DNA of 64,000 bases from Magnaporthiopsis rhizophila (taxonomy: Eukaryota; Ascomycota; Sordariomycetes; Magnaporthales; Magnaporthaceae). The stretch is taken from the NCBI GenBank assembly GCA_003049465.1, contig PYSS01000080.1:1-64000 (forward strand), given 5' to 3'. The notes beneath the pieces are model-generated. The model saw only the letters and a list, made by a program, of their open reading frames with translations, made no database searches and was not told where the DNA came from. Shown here piece by piece: positions 43,405 to 54,102 of the stretch. A program made the position numbers and the translations under genes. Position 1 is the first letter of the stretch; each line of letters starts with the position of its first letter.

Positions 43405-44039
43405 TTTTCTCTCTTTTCTTAGTATCAAGGGATGAAGATGTGGTAATGACGCTTGTGATGCAGGTTTCCCCGCAACCGATTACGTCCCGAAGTGGGGGTG
43501 AGGTAACTGCCCGGGTGAAACATCACGAGGAGGAACACGAAGCCGGCGATACCATCCGATTTTTTAGAGTTTTAAATAAATAGAAATAAACAATGCTGAA
43601 CTCTGCGGTTACGTTGACCCGTAACACGGCCGAACACCACGGAGAATCTCTAGGACGCCCGCTGTAATCCGTAAACACGAAGCCCCAAAATCACACAATA
43701 CCGCAGCCAAGCGTTACGGTGGGGATACGATCTGGCGACATATACGGATGGCAACGACAGATCCCACCGGAAACGATGGGCGAAGAAACGCAACTACGGC
43801 CCGGCAGCCAAAGCAAGACCAGAGGGGTTTGACAAGTTAATGCCACCACTTCTGGCCAGCCGCGTGCCCTGGTTGTTGCAGCCACGAGGGAGACGACGAA
43901 AAAAAAAAAAAAAAGATATTGCCGATTCCTGGATACCAAAGAGTGAGGTTTCGCTACGCGCACCTTATTGAGGCGGCCCGCTTAGCCTCACCTTGGCGCC
44001 CTTTCTGCCCTTGGTGCGCTTGGTACCAGCCGCGGCGGG
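43405..44039. other. Intergenic
   Basis: It contains a short A run at about 43,898-43,914. No gene was recognised. The minus-strand gene downstream may end at 44,075 or, in another frame, at 44,040. Confidence 0.5.
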
Positions 44040-44074
44040 CTACTTACCCTTGTCGTCGCCGCCCATGGTGCCGA

Positions 44075-45529
44075 TCACCTCGGGCTGCTGAGCCTTGTTC
44101 TTGGCGTCGATCGCGGCCTGCTTGCGCTTGCTCTTGCTGCTCCTGTTGCCCCTGGCGCCGGTGCTGGCCTTGGTGTCCTTGGTGCCGGAGTGGTCCAACA
44201 AGCGGGCTCGAAGACGGGGAGCTGGTGCTCCAACAGTCCCAGCGAGGCGCGGCCGCCGGCCGAGGCGGTGATGACGGTGAAGAAGGTGGAGCCGAACCAG
44301 GCACCGCCGGGGCACGCGCCGAGGTTGGACGGGGGTGCGAACTTGACCTTGGTGAGCTCGGATGTGAAGGCCGCGTCGGCCTGGGCATTGAAGGAGTTGA
44401 CCATGACAGCCTTGGCCTTGACGGCGCCGCTGAGGTCGATCTTGCCGCCGAAGGCCTTGACGCTGAGGCCGATCGTGGCGGCGACGTAGGGGTTCACTTG
44501 GAAGGAAGCCTTGACGCTGGCCTGGTTTTTGGCCGACACAACGGGCTTCCAGTTCTTGGCCGCGCTCTTCTTGATGTCGAGGAGATCGACGTGGACGGTG
44601 GCGCCCTTGAACTCGGCGTGCATGTTCGTCTTGACCTTGACGCTGCCCTTGACAGCGACCTCGGCGCCAATGGCGATCTGCAGCATCGGGCCGACGTCGA
44701 GCACACCGGGGATGGTGAAGGGCGAGATGACCGACGTGGTGGGATTCAGTTCCAATCTGGAAATGCCCGTCTTGGACGTGACCACGGTGGTAAGTCGCAG
44801 ATCGATGGCGGAGTCGTACGCGAGATCGACCGTCAGGCCGGTCAGCTCGAGCGTGCGGAAGTTGAAACTGAGGCCGCCCGAGACCTTGACGTCGCCAGTG
44901 AACTTGGCGGCATCGGCGGCCAGGCGGACGGGCCCCTTGCTGATTTTCCCTCCGGTCAGGTCTTTGTTCAGCCTCACGTCCAGGCCGCGCTTAGCCCTGC
45001 GCTTGCTGCCCCCAGTGGTCCAGGTGATGGCGGCATCGCTCATCTGTTCGGCGAGGGTGGTCTTCTCGGCGGTGAAGACGCCCGTCTTGGCGTCGTCGTC
45101 GAACTTGGCGGCAGAGACGACCCAGACGCCGCGCTCGCCGGCACCGGCGCAGCCGCCCTGGTCGGTGATGATCAGAACGAGGTCCCTGGTCGGCCATGTC
45201 TTGGCGTCGGCAAAGTCGGCAGCCTTGGTGAAGGGGACCGTAACCCCGGACCCGCCGCACTTGACGCTCGAGATGAAGCCCTCGAGCACCACCGATGGCA
45301 GCTTCATGTGGCCGCTGAGCGTGGCGTGGTCTTCCGAGGGCGCCCTGGCGGAGGCGTACGTGAGCGAGATGGCCTTGGTCGGCACCAGGCCCGAGGCGGT
45401 CGCCCTCTTGACGACGGGGTACCAGACAGGGGCATCCTCGGGGAGGAGCGCGGACTCGGCCGGGGACATAACGGCCGCAAGACAGGGAGCTGCCTGGGCC
45501 GCCGCGAGAATCGGGAGTGAGAAGCGCAT
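44075..45529 (-). CDS. Secreted DUF7029/DUF7223-like protein
   Basis: From the ATG at 45,529 this frame gives 484 residues with a signal peptide (M-R-F-S-L-P-I-L-A-A-A-Q-A-A-P-C-L-A-A). The N-terminal domain (about 50-170) has H-A-T-L-S-G-H-M-K-L-P-S-V-V-L-E, and then a long beta-rich domain (about 190-430), a layout I associate with fungal DUF7029 plus DUF7223 proteins of unknown function. The last 50 residues in this frame are low-complexity Pro/Arg/Ala. The overlapping frame ending at 44,040 instead gives K-D-T-K-A-S-T-G-A-R-G-N and M-G-G-D-D-K-G-K, which looks more protein-like. A one-base change or unseen splice near 44,190-44,215 may therefore move the true C-terminus. Confidence 0.75.
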   Translation of the reverse strand: MRFSLPILAAAQAAPCLAAVMSPAESALLPEDAPVWYPVVKRATASGLVPTKAISLTYASARAPSEDHATLSGHMKLPSVVLEGFISSVKCGGSGVTVPFTKAADFADAKTWPTRDLVLIITDQGGCAGAGERGVWVVSAAKFDDDAKTGVFTAEKTTLAEQMSDAAITWTTGGSKRRAKRGLDVRLNKDLTGGKISKGPVRLAADAAKFTGDVKVSGGLSFNFRTLELTGLTVDLAYDSAIDLRLTTVVTSKTGISRLELNPTTSVISPFTIPGVLDVGPMLQIAIGAEVAVKGSVKVKTNMHAEFKGATVHVDLLDIKKSAAKNWKPVVSAKNQASVKASFQVNPYVAATIGLSVKAFGGKIDLSGAVKAKAVMVNSFNAQADAAFTSELTKVKFAPPSNLGACPGGAWFGSTFFTVITASAGGRASLGLLEHQLPVFEPACWTTPAPRTPRPAPAPGATGAARASASRPRSTPRTRLSSPR

Positions 45530-46412
45530 TGCAGCGTCTTTGCGGTTGCTAAGCAGGGAAAATGAGGACGAGAAAGACCGGAGGACCGCAAAGTGAGCAG
45601 CAAAAGAAAACTGAAAGAAAAAATGAAAGGAACGACGTTAGGAAACCTGGACGTAAGGAAAGACCCTAGGGCATAAGGAGCGAGGGAACAAAAGGATGAG
45701 GAAGAAAAAGAGAAGGAAAAGAAAGAAAGAAAGAAAGAGAGCTCGGAAGAGGAGCTGAAGAGAATGAGGGGATGGTGTTCAAATGGACGGATGAGGAGGA
45801 AGTGCATTCAACCGGAAGAGAGGACGCACCGGCCCTGCCGTTTTACACCCCCGTCTCTAGCGCCGTTGACTCCATTACCACGGCTCAGAGCTTGTCGAGC
45901 ACCATGAGGTCCGCCCCCCTGCGCGGGTGGTGTTGGCGACATGGGAGATCCTGGCGCTCTCCTCAGCGGGCCAGAAGCTGGACCCCCAGCTCTCTGTCCA
46001 ACTCGTATTTTGGACCCGCCGCATCGAGAGGCAACGCACACAGTATGTACATGCTCTCTAGAAACCTGCCGACTCGACCACCGACCGAGCCGCGAGCCCA
46101 CCATGTCCCCAGCAGGGGAAGGCTCATCTGCCTATTCCCAAGACGACGGTCCACTAATGTATGCCCTACGGCGTATGTACAATTGGGTTCGGTGTTCAGC
46201 ATAGCCCTATCACGTTTCTCGGGACCGAGCCAGAGCCCTTACCCCTGTGAGTATCGCTGTGGATCCGAACCGCCTGAACGAATTCCCACGCCAACGCTTT
46301 TTGGTGAGAGAGACTCACTATGAGACTCACCGGTCGTATGGTGTATGTCGTAAACCTACGCCCTAAGCCTGATTTACAGCGCTCTAGGTTCTCGCATTTA
46401 TTGTGGCGTTTT

Positions 46413-46484
46413 GAGCACCTACAAGCAACAGACAAGTCGGGCCAGCTTAAGCACCCAGAAGCAACAGATAAGTCGGGTCAGCTT
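46413..46484. repeat. 36-bp tandem repeat, two units
   Basis: 46,413-46,448 and 46,449-46,484 share most bases, for example GCAACAGAYAAGTCGGGYCAGCTT. The unit equals twelve codons, and in one frame both give A-T-D-K-S-G-Q-L, but no surrounding gene is evident. Confidence 0.8.
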
Positions 46485-47344
46485 GCCGATATGTCTAATC
46501 CCTGGTTATCCCGTCGTCGCCATCGGGCCTGAATGCGCACTCTCGGTCGTGGAAGAGAGGCAGTGTCCGCCGGCCGCCTCGCAGAGATAAAAGTTGAAGC
46601 TGCTCAAGCCAACAACGGGAGCTCCAATCCCTTCATCTCTAGGAGGACCGGCTTGGAAATTCAGGGCTTGCGGGCCATCGATCAACGATAACAAAGTTCT
46701 GTGGCCTGGGCCTTGTAGGTGTGCCCTACAGGACCTCTACGCCCCCACGAGACGCCGCGTGGATGCCACAAAGTCAATGGCCGAAAAAAAGAGAGAGAAG
46801 GAAAAAGAAACGTTTGACTCTTGGCTGGATTTAAAGGGGCCCAGTGCCCAGCAGCATGAGGATGGAGGTCTTGATTGCCACCGCAAGCACAGCCCATGAC
46901 GGCTGCAGCCTCCGACGTCTCCTAAACAGCCGACAAAGTGATCATTCTTTGCGAGTCACCTAGCTGGGCGACGCAAATGGGTCGTCGGTCAAGTTATCCG
47001 CTGGAAAGTTTGCCCCTGCTTTTTTTCCTAGGCTGGAGTTAAGTCACGTCACCGGAACCCACGCCAGGTTGCCTACCAGATCTGATTTTGTCACCATCCG
47101 CGCGATCGGTAAAGACGGGAGCTGACGGTGGTTTCATTGAGATATCACGCGGTCGGTTATCTGGCGCGAGCCAGATACTCGATAGAATAGGGAACAATAG
47201 CCGCGACACACTGTTCGGCAACTCGAGTCGAATTGCCGGTACTCGATTCGAACTCGGCTGAGAAAGCGTGGAAGGAGGAAAAAGAAAAAGCAAAATAAAT
47301 CAAAAGTGTCGAACAGCCTGCGAGCTCTGGTTAAGGGCCTGATC

Positions 47345-47770
47345 GGCACGACCGGTCGGTCCACGACCGGCCGGTCAAAGGGTGCAAAAAAATGGCAGGG
47401 GGGGTCGAAAGTACTGTATCTATGCGGGGATCCATCTGGGGAAATGGTACGAATATATTATTCCCCCTATATAATTGGCACTGTACCAGATTAATTTTAC
47501 AGCAATTGCTTCCAACCGGCCGTCTGACCAGACCTCTGACCAGAGGGTTGAGATCTGGTCAGAACACGACCGGTTAGCAGGGGTTTGAAGGCATTTTGCT
47601 TGGCAACTAGTACGTTTTTGGCAGAAAATTGGGCCCTGGTCGACGAGGTACATTGGTTTAACCCCTGTGTTTTGCATAAAGCCTGACCTGCCGGTCAGGA
47701 CCGTTATGCATAGATGTGGCTGCCAAAACAGGTAAGGTGCGGCCAGATAAAATTGGCACTCTGACCGACC
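47345..47770. repeat. Palindrome-rich patch, possible transposon relic
   Basis: GACCGGTCGGTC and GACCGGCCGGTC lie at about 47,350-47,378. TCTGACCAGA occurs at 47,523-47,532 and 47,535-47,544, and its reverse complement at 47,554-47,563. Related CTGACC, GACCGG and TGACCGACCG words continue to 47,770. Density is far above the surroundings. No transposase text or clean terminal repeats were found. Confidence 0.4.
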
Positions 47771-49182
47771 GCGCCTCACAGCTATGCCAAGGCCACAGCA
47801 CAGTGTGGGGTTAATTTCAACTGCTGCAGTTCGTGCCTTGCAGGGTTTCCCAGCTGCCAACTCACCGTCGCGGGCACACCGACGTCATGTCTCGTGCGCT
47901 TATTTTGTGCTGCCAAGCACCCTTGCCCAGCAGCTACAGTGCATACGCCCTGACCCCCGGCGGATTCGTAACTGTGGGCACCCTGGACTCTCACGACTTT
48001 CTCGATATAGTGGCAAGCGCTGCCAAAAATTCCTAATTCCAATGAGATTTTCAGACGTAAAAAAGAGTCATTTGAGCTGCTTTTAATACTCCCTTGTTAT
48101 CCAAATTTAAACGACCTGGTGGTATATCAGATCGTGGATTTCTCTTCTTTTGCGGTCGGCGAAGTCCTGACAAGGGGCTAACAGTTACAAACCCGCTAGG
48201 GTCTGGGTTTAAGTTTTCCGCCCATAAAGTGACGGCGAGGAAAGCTTCGTGATGCCATCGAGCTGAGCTGTCGCTCCCACAGCCCCGCCCGGCCCGGTGA
48301 AACGCCTAAAAGGGGGGATGGCTCGAAGGACAAGGCCCCACGTGATGCACAGGACGGGCTTAAATACGGGATGCCGCAGACGATAACAGAGTTTGATTCT
48401 GGATGTGAAGCCCACCCTCTACTGTGTACACCTATCCAACGACGACTCGAGGCGCTCCCTTTTTTGTCCTTTCCGATGTATATCATTTCCTTATTTTCCG
48501 TCCTCTTTCTCTCGTCCCGTGTCAGACCATTGCGTGCCGTCCCATGCTTTTCCGGTATAACTGGAGTAACCGAGCAAATGACATGGAAAAAAAGTACAGA
48601 AGGACATGAGGGCAGGGTAGGACAGAGCGAGGACAAAAAAAAAAAAAATAGCGCCAGCTGCGAGCCTTGGATGCGTCCGCATTCCCGACCCCCTGATCGC
48701 GCCCAACGTCCGTTTACCGGGCCGTACACGTCTCCATTGACCGCGTGATCCCGGCGTCGAGGTGCCCGACCCAGAAAAAAAAGGCGACATTAGAGAGGTC
48801 GGCTCTCGAGACATTCTAAAGTGCAACCTGTCTGCCAGTCACAGTCAAATTGACAAGACGGTAGGACAAGGGGAGCTGGCGATTTGGATTTTGTATGGGG
48901 AACGCCCCCTTGTCAACCCAGATGTGATGAACGAAAAGATGTGGCCGCCCCACGAGTGCTTATCTGGTAGGTGATGGGCCCCCTGACAGCACCGGTTTGC
49001 CCAACACGCATCTGCCAGCTGTTTTGGAATCCCCAATTTTCACCATCCAGCCATACTCCCAAGCCCGAATTGGCCTTCTCAAGTGCCTCCTGTGTACCTA
49101 CGTAGGTAGGTGCCTCCATATCGGCCTGCCTCAGCTTCTACATGCCTAGCACCGTCCAACCGACCCATAGTCCCGTCGCGGC

Positions 49183-50187
49183 CATGTCCTCGAGCCCGGA
49201 ATTCTCGGACGACGAGTCCTCCACGAGCTCGGGGCCAATTTTCCACTCGGCTGTCCCTACCGCCTCGGTAGATCCTGAGTAGGACGGAACCAGCTCGGAC
49301 GGTAGAGCCTCCTTGCGAGATTTCGAGCCCGACCGCATGCCGTCTGCAGAGAGCCGCTTTCTCTGGCGGATGCGCAACATCGACATTCGAGCGAGGAGGA
49401 CCGGGACTATCTGCGGGGCCCGAAGCGGCACGGCGGCCCCGCCGCGATGCAGCTGTTCTCGGATCCGATCCGGACCGCAAGCTGTACTTCGTCTACTTCA
49501 GGCCAACAAACCTGCCCTTCCTCCCCTCGTCGGAGCCCATGGATCCGGCCCGCGACCTGCGGCCCTGAATCAGCGGCCGCTTCGAGGTCAACCAGGTCTA
49601 CCACGTCCACCCCAGCCGTGACGGCGGCAAGGACAGCTCTGTGGCCCCGCGCGAACCCCGCCGCGCCCCTGGAGGCACGCTAGTGACGGAGGCGCCCCGT
49701 CTGCCGAGGCAGGGCTTGGTCCTGGGCGAGCTCTACACTCAAAACCCAGACCCGATCAACGGCGGCATCGAGATGCATCGGGCCATGTTCGACGTGATCG
49801 TGAACGCGGATCTTGACGTCGCCAACCCAGATGTCTACATCATATACAACTGCAAGGTCATGCGGGAGTGGTATGCAGTGTGAGTTACTTTGGTTTCTTT
49901 CCCCTCTATGCATTAGCTCCTCTTTTTTGGACTTTTAGTCGATGTGCCCGGCTAATGACGAACTATCCACACCTGCAGCGCCGTCATGGAAGAGCCCCGA
50001 CCAACCCAGCCCCGATCACGTTCACAGCACAAATCTTTGGCGGCCTCATGGAGAGGACGGTGCCTGGATCCAAGGGCTGCTAGAACCTGGCTCAGATCCT
50101 GCCGTCGATCTGCGACATCAGCAGCTTCAAATACAAGAATGCCCGGAAGCTCATGCTTGATACAAAGTGCATCATTCGTATCGAGTG
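49183..50187 (+). pseudogene. Unrecognised gene remnant
   Basis: The ATG at 49,183 opens an acidic Ser-rich start (S-P-E-F-S-D-D-E-S-S-T-S-S-G), which reaches a TAG near 49,288 and continues in frame. After frame changes a protein-like run follows: K-L-Y-F-V-Y-F-R-P-T-N-L-P-F (about 49,485), a TGA at 49,566-49,568, then F-E-V-N-Q-V-Y-H-V-H-P and L-Y-T-Q-N-P-D-P-I-N-G-G-I-E-M-H-R-A-M-F-D, ending N-C-K-V-M-R-E-W-Y-A-V at 49,882. A later block, Q-I-F-G-G-L-M-E-R-T-V-P-G-S then I-C-D-I-S-S-F-K-Y-K-N, runs to 50,187, with an AT-rich possible intron between. The continuous text across stops says former gene; I do not recognise the family. Confidence 0.4.
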
Positions 50188-51110
50188 AACATCTCGGCGA
50201 GGTCAGAGTTCCGTCGGAGACGGGTCGCTAGTTTGCTTGCGTTTTTCTTATCATGTACCGACTCCAATGGAAGCGTCGCGTGGTGGAAACTCCGTAATAT
50301 TTCAACCTTGGCAAAAACACCGTGCTCAGTTTACAATGTTTTTCTCACCCCAATCGCTCTGTAGCGTTTCAAGTTTAAGATCTGGGGGATCCACTGGCCG
50401 ACCCTTTTGTCCACATCACAATACCATTGCTGAAAGACGCGCACTACGTACAACCTACCGGCGTGCCGCGGAGTGTCTTTGTAGCGTCGCTTCTCCGCGG
50501 GTCGCGACGGGGTCCAGGGGAACGGTTTGACGTCTCCGGGCGGGGCCAGGGATCGCCAGATTACTGAAACAGCGGTGACAGGACGAAGAAATCGACACCA
50601 CAATGGAGGTCGTTCTTGGCCAACCACAAGCTTTTAAATATCCTGCTTTCGATCCAAAAACATTTCCCATACTGGAATAAGCTTTTATGGAAGAGGTGCA
50701 TGTACCTCTTTTGAGGCTCACAAAGCTGAGCACGCATCAGTGGAATAGTCCCATTTGGTTTCCCGTCATAGCATTCGTAACCCCCTGGGTGGTCCACCCA
50801 TATAACCTGTGCTTTATGATCGTTGATATATAAGGGTTGTGTGTGGGTGATGTGGATAGGGAGCAGGGCACATCGCGGCAAGCGTTGTAACCGTCAAGGG
50901 GCTCTTCGCAGGGGGTCATCCGCAATAAAGAGTTCAAGACCGCCTGCCACCTTGGTGGAAATTCTCTGTCGCCTTACCTCACCTTCCTTTCTCTTATCCC
51001 GTCTTCATTCCATTCTTTTGACAGCTGTGCTGTTCCTTGATTCGCGTGTATTGTATCCTTACTGTTCGACCGGATTCATTAGCACGGACAGCCAGGGCCG
51101 CAAAAAAAAA
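50188..51110. other. Intergenic
   Basis: No gene was recognised. The last 150 bp should be the promoter and leader of the small secreted protein; they include pyrimidine-rich TTCC/TCTT stretches near 50,990-51,030 and nine A residues directly before the ATG. Confidence 0.5.
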
Positions 51111-51614
51111 ATGAAGTTCATTCTTTTCGCAGCCCTGCTGGGCCTCGGCGTGACGGCCGCCCCGCTCGACAGGCGCGCCGCCGTCTTCACGGCCAAGAAG
51201 ACGTACAACCAGCTATCCATCAGCGGCGGGCGTGCGGGAAACGCCAAGGCCGAGGCGCTGGCCAAGCTGGCGGGCCTGCCGGCGGACCTCAAGTCGGTCG
51301 ACAAGGCGGACCTGAGCTTCCTCGACTCGGTCAACAAGATCGCCAACAAGGCCGAGACGGGCGCCTTCAACCCGGCCATCGCGGCCGCGGCCCCGGGCGC
51401 CGCAAAGGACGCGCTCGACAACGGCAAGACCAAGAACAAGGTCCTCAAGCTGACGGCCACCGTGCTCAAGCTGCAGGCGCAGCAGGCGCAGGGGCAAAAC
51501 GTCGCTGCCAAGCTGGCCGAGGAGCAGAAGAAGCTGGACAATAATATTGCCAAGGACGTGGCCGCGACGGGGAAGCCGTCGACTGCGCTGCAGTTTACTG
51601 CCAGCACCAAATAG
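51111..51614 (+). CDS. Small secreted Ala/Lys-rich protein
   Basis: Single exon, 167 residues from the ATG at 51,111. Signal peptide M-K-F-I-L-F-A-A-L-L-G-L-G-V-T-A is followed by A-P-L-D-R-R, a likely dibasic processing site. The mature protein has no cysteine. It is rich in Ala, Lys, Leu and Asp and appears mostly helical, with a conserved-looking centre (N-Q-L-S-I-S-G-G-R-A-G-N-A, L-S-F-L-D-S-V-N-K-I-A-N-K-A-E) and a coiled-coil-like tail (L-K-L-Q-A-Q-Q-A-Q-G-Q-N-V-A-A-K-L-A-E-E-Q-K-K-L). Similar short secreted proteins of unknown role occur in many filamentous ascomycetes. In-frame codons upstream of the ATG lack secretion features. Confidence 0.8.
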   Translation: MKFILFAALLGLGVTAAPLDRRAAVFTAKKTYNQLSISGGRAGNAKAEALAKLAGLPADLKSVDKADLSFLDSVNKIANKAETGAFNPAIAAAAPGAAKDALDNGKTKNKVLKLTATVLKLQAQQAQGQNVAAKLAEEQKKLDNNIAKDVAATGKPSTALQFTASTK

Positions 51615-51834
51615 GAGTGCGGAAGGAGCTGTGGGATGAGCGACAGGGAGATTCCTTGTCCGACGATAGAACAGGGGACAGGGGGAGCGACGGCACCCGC
51701 CAATGGAGACATATTAGCTTCGGTCTACACTCTACGGCAAGGAGACAAAAAACCCAAGTAGGCAAAAACACAATAAAGTCGCCAGCAAGAAGATACCCAT
51801 TTTCTGCTCAGAATGCCTCCACAGCAAACCACCC

Positions 51835-54102
51835 CTAGTTAAACACCTCAATTGTGAAGTGATACTCAATCCTACTCCCATCATCCCGTCCACGCGCCGT
51901 CAGCGCCGCGCACCGATCCGCCAACACCTCGCCGACAACCGGGGTCCCACAGAAGAAGACGCCGACCTTGAGATCATCGTCAGCACCAAGGTCCCCCCTT
52001 GCCACGGCGGCGGTTTTGTACCGGAGCATGTCGTCGTAGTGCCTATCGAGGATGCGCACAAAGTCCGGGCGGCCGAACTGGGTCGGGTTCAACAGGCCGG
52101 TGATGGGGCTGGCCGGGTGCTGCGGCGTGCGGTGCTGCTCGTGCAGCCAGCGGTAGACGTGGGTGCCGACGCGCTTGCGCTTCTGCGTCACGTACGTCTG
52201 CACGCGCACGCCGAGGTGGCGCTGCGCGTCGTGCGCCAGGTGCCAGGCCTGCGACCGGGACACGGCGCTGAGGAGGTCCGACACCCAGAGGAGGTGGTTG
52301 CGCTTGCGGACCATCCAGTGGAAGTCGACGCGGCGGTAGTCGGGGCCGAAGTTGGAGGTTGAGCCGGAGGAGGACGGCGAGGATGAGGAGGCGGTCGCTC
52401 CTGTCGGCACTGTCTGCTGCTCGGCGACCTGCTGTTCGCTGTCCGCAGCATCCGCATGATGTGGCCCGGCAACCTTTGTGTGGCTCGAGGACGGCGGCCC
52501 ACCGTGCGCCCTGTCGTCCTTGGCCTGAAGATCGGCCAGGATGCCAGAAAAGGGCGTGACGCCGATGCCGGCGCCGACCAGGACGGTGTGCTTAAAGTCG
52601 TAGAAGCGCTGGGCCGACGCCCCAAACGGGCCGTTGATGCCGATCTCGATCTCCGTCGAATCGGCTCCCCCGCCAAGCCCGCTAAGCTCGCACAGCCGCC
52701 CCGTCTAGTTGCCGTCCGTCTTGGTGTGCAGGCGCATCTCCTTGCCGACGCAGACCGAGACCGTAAACGAGTGCCACTGGAACAGACTGATGGCGGGCAC
52801 CTGCAGGTACACCCACTGGCCGGCCTCGTAGCGCCACAGCCGCTCGCTGGGGATGGTGGCCCGGATCTCGGCCGTGTCCCCGTCGAGCACCGCCAGCGTC
52901 GCGGGGATGCGGTGGAACCCCGTGGCGAGGCGGATGAGCCTCTCGGCCAGGACCAGCACGGTCGGCAGCGCCAGCCAGTAGCCGAACATGGCGAACTGCA
53001 GCAGCTGCGCCGTGCCGTGGGCGGCCAGCAAGGCCACGATGGGGAACATGAGCAAGTGCGCCAACTGGAAGACCTCGTAGCTCCAGCGCCGCACCGGAGG
53101 CACGCTCAGCGCCGCCAACACATAAAACAGCCCCAGCGCCGTGAGGCCCGTCCACCCGGGCAGCGAGCGCACATAGGCGACGTAAGGGCGCGGCACGGCG
53201 TCAGGCCCCAGCAGCGCCGCGACCGCGCCCTCGTTCTCTGGACGGCTGCCCCAGTTGAACGAGCCCGACAGGTGGCCGACGGCGTGCAGCGTGGCCAGGA
53301 CCAAAGCCACGATCGAGACGCGCACGTGGAAGGCCTGGCTGAAGTCCCAGTTGACGAACCGGCTGACCCAGTAGCTCCTGCGGAAGAAGGTAGACGTGTA
53401 GCGCGACATGCTGAGCATCAGGAAGAAGAAGGTCGGGTACAGGGCGCCCGCGCACAGCTTGGCCAGCGCCACGCCCCAGCCCAGGGCGGCCTGGTACTGC
53501 TCGCCCGTCGCGTATTTGACGCACTGCCACACGCCCAGCCCCAGCTGCAGGCCCACAACGATGGCGAGGAAGAGGAAGGTTGGGCCGTGAACGGCCCAGT
53601 AGGCGCGGACGCGGCGCCAGAGACCCATTTGGCGTCCGGCCGAGTTCTTGCCGTCCTGCTTCATCGAGGGGACGCGCCAGCCGCGCACGCGGTCGGCGAA
53701 CTCATCGCGCGGGATCCTCGTGCGTCGATCCCCCGGCTCGCAGCCCATGAGCTTACGCAGGAACGCGTGCCGGTCGCGGTCCTCCTCGGAGTCGTGGTGC
53801 AGGTTTTTGCTGTGCGGCACCACCAGCTCGTCGTGCACCTCGTCCAGCTTGCGCTCGACCTCGGAGTAGTTGATGCAGCCGTCGCCGTTGTGGTCCAGCT
53901 CGTCCAGGAACGCCGCGATCTCGTCGTCGCGCAGGTACTGCAAGTCCGGGTCCGAGGCCGCCGCGTCCGACGTCGGGTCGTAGCTCCGGCCTAGGGGGTT
54001 TTGCCGGTGCGCGGCGGCATCTCCGCCGCCGTGTCCAGCACCCGGAGGAGGGCCGGCCGCATCGTTTATCTTCTCAGCGTTGTCTTGTGCATGCTCAGCC
54101 AT
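51835..54102 (-). pseudogene. noxC: NoxC-type NADPH oxidase interrupted by one in-frame TAG
   Basis: From the ATG at 54,102 a single frame of 756 codons runs to the stop at 51,835, broken only by TAG at codon 466 (52,707-52,705). N-terminal EF-hand loop D-H-N-G-D-G-C-I-N-Y-S-E lies at residues 70-81. Next comes a ferric-reductase-type membrane domain (about 155-430) with haem-binding His candidates in L-A-T-L-H-A-V-G-H-L and Q-L-A-H-L-L-M, then the FAD segment W-H-S-F-T-V-S-V. After the TAG come T-G-R-L-C-E-L, the NADP-binding G-A-G-I-G-V-T-P-F and the C-terminal lobe ending F-T-I-E-V-F-N. The TAG replaces a position where a Trp (TGG) is expected. EF-hand oxidases make superoxide under calcium control. 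A strain-specific null or a base-call error are both possible. The frame is read from ATG; upstream codons lack one. Confidence 0.8.

Larger units (their letters stand above)
45530..49182. other. Gene-poor 3.6 kb stretch
   Basis: No supported gene was found. It holds a GAAA-type purine run (about 45,700-45,745), two 36-bp tandem units (46,413-46,484), a patch of dense GACCGG/TCTGACCAGA palindromes (about 47,345-47,770) and an A run near 48,637-48,650. Several 70-180-codon frames overlap in all directions with no conserved content. Confidence 0.55.

Noticed and set aside
43919..45520. 533-codon plus-strand open frame
   Set aside because: It is antisense to the DUF7029-like gene, has GC-driven low-complexity Gly/Asp/Val composition, and shows no domain; the minus frame has a signal peptide and family motifs.
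52690..52720. Intron hiding the TAG in the oxidase gene
   Set aside because: No canonical donor lies within the conserved FAD segment upstream, and the text on both sides of the TAG is continuous with the family.
52456..53994. 512-codon plus-strand open frame
   Set aside because: It is an antisense shadow of the oxidase gene; the GC-rich third positions of that gene keep the opposite frame open.
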